Shown: piece by piece, positions 5,056 through 6,737 of the stretch
Layout of the letters: each line of letters begins with the position of its first letter
Numbering within the stretch: the first letter of the stretch is position 1
NCBI GenBank assembly: GCA_021849995.1
Contig: JAJZSC010000187.1
Span: 1-6,737, forward strand
DNA length: 6,737 nucleotides
Direction: 5' to 3'
Source of the DNA: Bacillota bacterium
GTDB taxonomy: Bacteria > Bacillota > Desulfitobacteriia > Desulfitobacteriales > Desulfitobacteriaceae
Position numbers and translations under genes: made by a program
Notes under the pieces: model-generated
What the model was told of the DNA's origin: nothing
Seen by the model: the letters and a program-made list of their open reading frames with translations, nothing else
Database searches by the model: none

Positions 5056-5120
5056 ATATCCACAAACAGACAGGCGATATTACTAAGACGACTAAATTAA
5101 TATCTTATTATTCTTATTAG
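5056..5120 (+). other. candidate origin unwinding element (box, GC patch, triplets, AT-rich run)
   Basis: ATATCCACA (5056-5064, one mismatch) is followed by the GC-richer ACAGACAGGCG, then TTA-CTA-AGA-CGA-CTA triplets (5080-5094) and a run with very little G or C (5091-5120). The order of box, GC cluster, DnaA-trio-like triplets and AT-rich DNA resembles the basal unwinding system described for Bacillus subtilis. The triplets are imperfect, so this remains a candidate. Confidence 0.45.
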
Positions 5121-5124
5121 AGGA

Positions 5125-5133
5125 ATATTCACA
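5125..5133 (+). promoter_or_regulatory. DnaA-box-like site before dnaN
   Basis: ATATTCACA differs from TTWTNCACA at the first base only. It lies 13 bp before the dnaN ribosome binding site, on the far side of the AT-rich run. Confidence 0.4.
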
Positions 5134-5161
5134 TTTAGTGATAAGTAGGAGGTTTTTTTAG

Positions 5162-6268
5162 ATGAAAATTTTTTGTACTAAAGATATTCTTTTATCAGGA
5201 GTAAATACTGTTCAAAAAGCAGTATCGAGCAAGAATACCTTACCTATTCTTCAGGGAATCTCCATTAAAGGGGAAAATAATTATTTATCATTTGAGGCTA
5301 CAGACTTAGAAATAGGAATCCGTTGTATATTGCCTGCTCAAGTAGTTGAAGAAGGTACTGTCGTTTTACCTGCTAGGCTTTTCTCAGAGATTGTTCGAAA
5401 ATTACCTGATACCACTATTCTGCTGGAACAGAAAAGTAATGTACTAAATATTAGTTATTTTGAGTCAAATATAAGTTTGAAAGGATATGACCCAGAAGAG
5501 TTCCCCCTTTTACCTGACCTGTATGATCCTGTGAGTTTTAATTTGCCAACTTTTCTTTTCAAGAACATGGTCAAGCAAACAATTTTTTCATGTTCGACTG
5601 AAGAAAACCGGCCGGTATTTACAGGAGTTCTCTTGCAAATAGAAGAGGGAGTAATAAAATTAGTGGCAACAGATACTCATCGTTTGGCCTATCGAACTGC
5701 CAAGATGGATAATAATTCTGAGATAAAATTCTCTGGAATAATACCTTCAAAGACTTTAGCTGAAATATATCGCTTGCTCAAAGAAGAAGATGAATTATTA
5801 GAAATTCAATATAGTAACTCCCAAATAGTTTTCAAATTCGGAGCGGTATACTTAATTTCAAGGTTAATAGATGGACAATTTCCTAACTATAAACAAGTAA
5901 TACCACAGAGTTGTGAAACAAAAGTTCATTTACCTTTAAGAAATTTCACCGAAGTTGTGGAAAGGGCTTCTCTACTTGCTCGGGATGGAAGTAACAATGC
6001 TAATATAATTCGGTTTAATCTGGAAAATTCTGTTTTACGTATAGATCAAACTTCAGAATTAGGTAGAATATCAGAACAAATGCACGTTGAAATGAGTGGG
6101 AAAGCAGTCAGTATTTCATTTAATTCAAAATATTTATTAGATGTTTTAAAAGTCCTAGAGAATGAAGAGATTATCTTTGAATTATCTGGTTCGTTTAGCC
6201 CCGGAATTATTAAACCCTTAAATGATCCAAATTATATTTACTTAGTATTGCCTGTACGAACATCGTAA
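5162..6268 (+). CDS. dnaN: DNA polymerase III beta subunit (sliding clamp)
   Basis: DnaN forms the ring-shaped homodimer that encircles DNA and tethers the replicative polymerase and many repair proteins. The 368 residues fit three clamp domains (about 1-125, 126-245 and 246-368); the family is usually 365-380. Family blocks visible include SSKNTLPILQGISI (22-35), EATDLEIGIR (45-54), ENRPVFTGVLL (148-158), ATDTHRLAYR (169-178), the SRLIDGQFPNY turn (233-243) and the C-terminal YLVLPVR (360-366), which helps build the partner-binding cleft. The ATG at 5162 has AGGAGG (5147-5152) 9 nt upstream and matches the family N-terminus (MKIFCTKDILL). It follows dnaA across the right half of the origin and precedes recF by 13 bp. 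It is complete. Confidence 0.98.
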   Translation: MKIFCTKDILLSGVNTVQKAVSSKNTLPILQGISIKGENNYLSFEATDLEIGIRCILPAQVVEEGTVVLPARLFSEIVRKLPDTTILLEQKSNVLNISYFESNISLKGYDPEEFPLLPDLYDPVSFNLPTFLFKNMVKQTIFSCSTEENRPVFTGVLLQIEEGVIKLVATDTHRLAYRTAKMDNNSEIKFSGIIPSKTLAEIYRLLKEEDELLEIQYSNSQIVFKFGAVYLISRLIDGQFPNYKQVIPQSCETKVHLPLRNFTEVVERASLLARDGSNNANIIRFNLENSVLRIDQTSELGRISEQMHVEMSGKAVSISFNSKYLLDVLKVLENEEIIFELSGSFSPGIIKPLNDPNYIYLVLPVRTS

Positions 6269-6281
6269 ATGGGCTAAAATT

Positions 6282-6737
6282 ATGCAATTAGAAAACTTAA
6301 ATCTAAAAAACTTTAGAAATTATGTTCAAGAAACCATTAATCTAGAGTCCGGTTTAAATATTCTTCAGGGACGGAATGGGCAAGGTAAAACTAATATTTT
6401 GGAAGGGATATATTATCTTCTTACTGGTAAATCGTATAGAATTCAAAGGGATCAGGAATTGATTCTTTGGGGTAAGGATAATTTTAATCTATCAGGTGAT
6501 TTTAAAGTTTCTGGACGTCGGATTCACCTTGAATGTAACTATTTAAACAAAAAGAAATTTTTTAAGATTAATAATGTTCCATGCAGTAAACTATCTGAGT
6601 ACGTAGGGATAGTGAATGCCGTCTTTTTTTCTCCGGATGACTTGTTTTTAGTAAAGGGAGGTCCATCTGAGAGAAGGCGATTCCTTGACATTCATTTGGC
6701 CCAACTCAAACCAAGCTATATAAAAGTAATAAATAGA
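6282..6737 (+). CDS. recF: DNA replication and repair protein RecF (5' part)
   Basis: RecF is an SMC-like ATPase that acts with RecO and RecR to load RecA at single-strand gaps and stalled forks. The first 152 codons are present, with no stop before the window edge; the family is usually about 360-370 residues, so the ABC signature and Walker B regions lie outside. Visible parts are the N-terminal LENLNLKNFRNY (3-14), Walker A GRNGQGKTN (30-38) followed by ILEGIYYLLTGKSYR, and the RecF block FFSPDDLFLVKGGPSERRRFLD (115-136). The ATG at 6282 is the only sensible start in frame, because no upstream start codon exists before dnaN. It has no good Shine-Dalgarno sequence, only GGG at 6271-6273, so translation is probably low or coupled to dnaN. 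Confidence 0.96.
   Translation, partial: MQLENLNLKNFRNYVQETINLESGLNILQGRNGQGKTNILEGIYYLLTGKSYRIQRDQELILWGKDNFNLSGDFKVSGRRIHLECNYLNKKKFFKINNVPCSKLSEYVGIVNAVFFSPDDLFLVKGGPSERRRFLDIHLAQLKPSYIKVINR

Larger units (their letters stand above)
4904..5161. other. right part of oriC: dnaA-dnaN intergenic region
   Basis: This 258-bp gene-free gap holds DnaA-box-like sites at 4944-4952 (-), 4981-4989 (-), 5001-5009 (+), 5056-5064 (+) and 5125-5133 (+). A further one-mismatch site, TTATCCAAA, lies at 4878-4886 inside the end of dnaA. A GC-richer patch (about 5066-5076) and a very AT-rich run (about 5091-5120) follow. In Bacillus subtilis the unwinding element lies in this same gap. I see no convincing separate dnaN promoter, so dnaN may be read from the dnaA promoter. 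Confidence 0.8.

Noticed and set aside
1..6737. A novel accessory system, mobile element or CRISPR array
   Set aside because: Every reading frame of note belongs to a conserved origin-proximal gene in the usual order. There are no transposase-like frames, terminal repeats or regularly spaced repeats beyond the DnaA boxes.

Overview
This window looks like the replication-origin region of a low-GC Firmicute, most likely a member of the Clostridia. The evidence is the conserved gene order, strong AGGAGG-type ribosome binding sites, AT-rich DNA, sigma-A-type promoters and DnaA boxes of the TTATCCACA type. Genes run outward in both directions from a gene-free core at about 3185-3550. To the left, on the minus strand, are rpmH, rnpA, yidD, yidC, khpB (jag) and the 5' part of mnmE. 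To the right, on the plus strand, are dnaA, dnaN and the 5' part of recF. I cannot name the genus. The lysine variant in YidC and the lack of a gene between dnaN and recF fit some Clostridia better than Bacillus, but this is a weak inference.

Left arm (1-3184, minus strand). rpmH (ribosomal protein L34) has a near-consensus promoter and is followed at once by two tandem terminator-like hairpins. A candidate second promoter then precedes rnpA (RNase P protein), followed by yidD, yidC and khpB. A rho-independent terminator after khpB separates this unit from mnmE, which is cut by the window edge after 271 codons. The arm links ribosome and tRNA processing (L34, RNase P protein), membrane protein insertion (YidD, YidC), an RNA-binding regulator (KhpB) and tRNA wobble modification (MnmE).

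Origin and right arm (3185-6737). The origin appears bipartite. Eight DnaA-box-like sites lie between rpmH and dnaA, and five more between dnaA and dnaN. The dnaA promoter (TTGATA, 17-bp spacer, TATGAT, extended -10) overlaps one box at its -35 element, and a second box touches the expected start point, which suggests DnaA autorepression. The dnaA-dnaN gap holds a 13-bp perfect inverted repeat made of two consensus boxes. After it come a GC-rich patch, CTA/TTA triplets and a very AT-rich stretch, the best candidate for the unwinding site. DnaA opens the origin, DnaN is the sliding clamp, and RecF works in gap repair and fork restart.

All genes are intact, recognisable housekeeping genes, apart from those cut by the window ends. 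I see no mobile element, CRISPR array, tRNA, rRNA or unknown accessory system. The points worth a second look are regulatory: the architecture of the origin boxes, the rpmH-rnpA hairpins, and small translation-coupling features.
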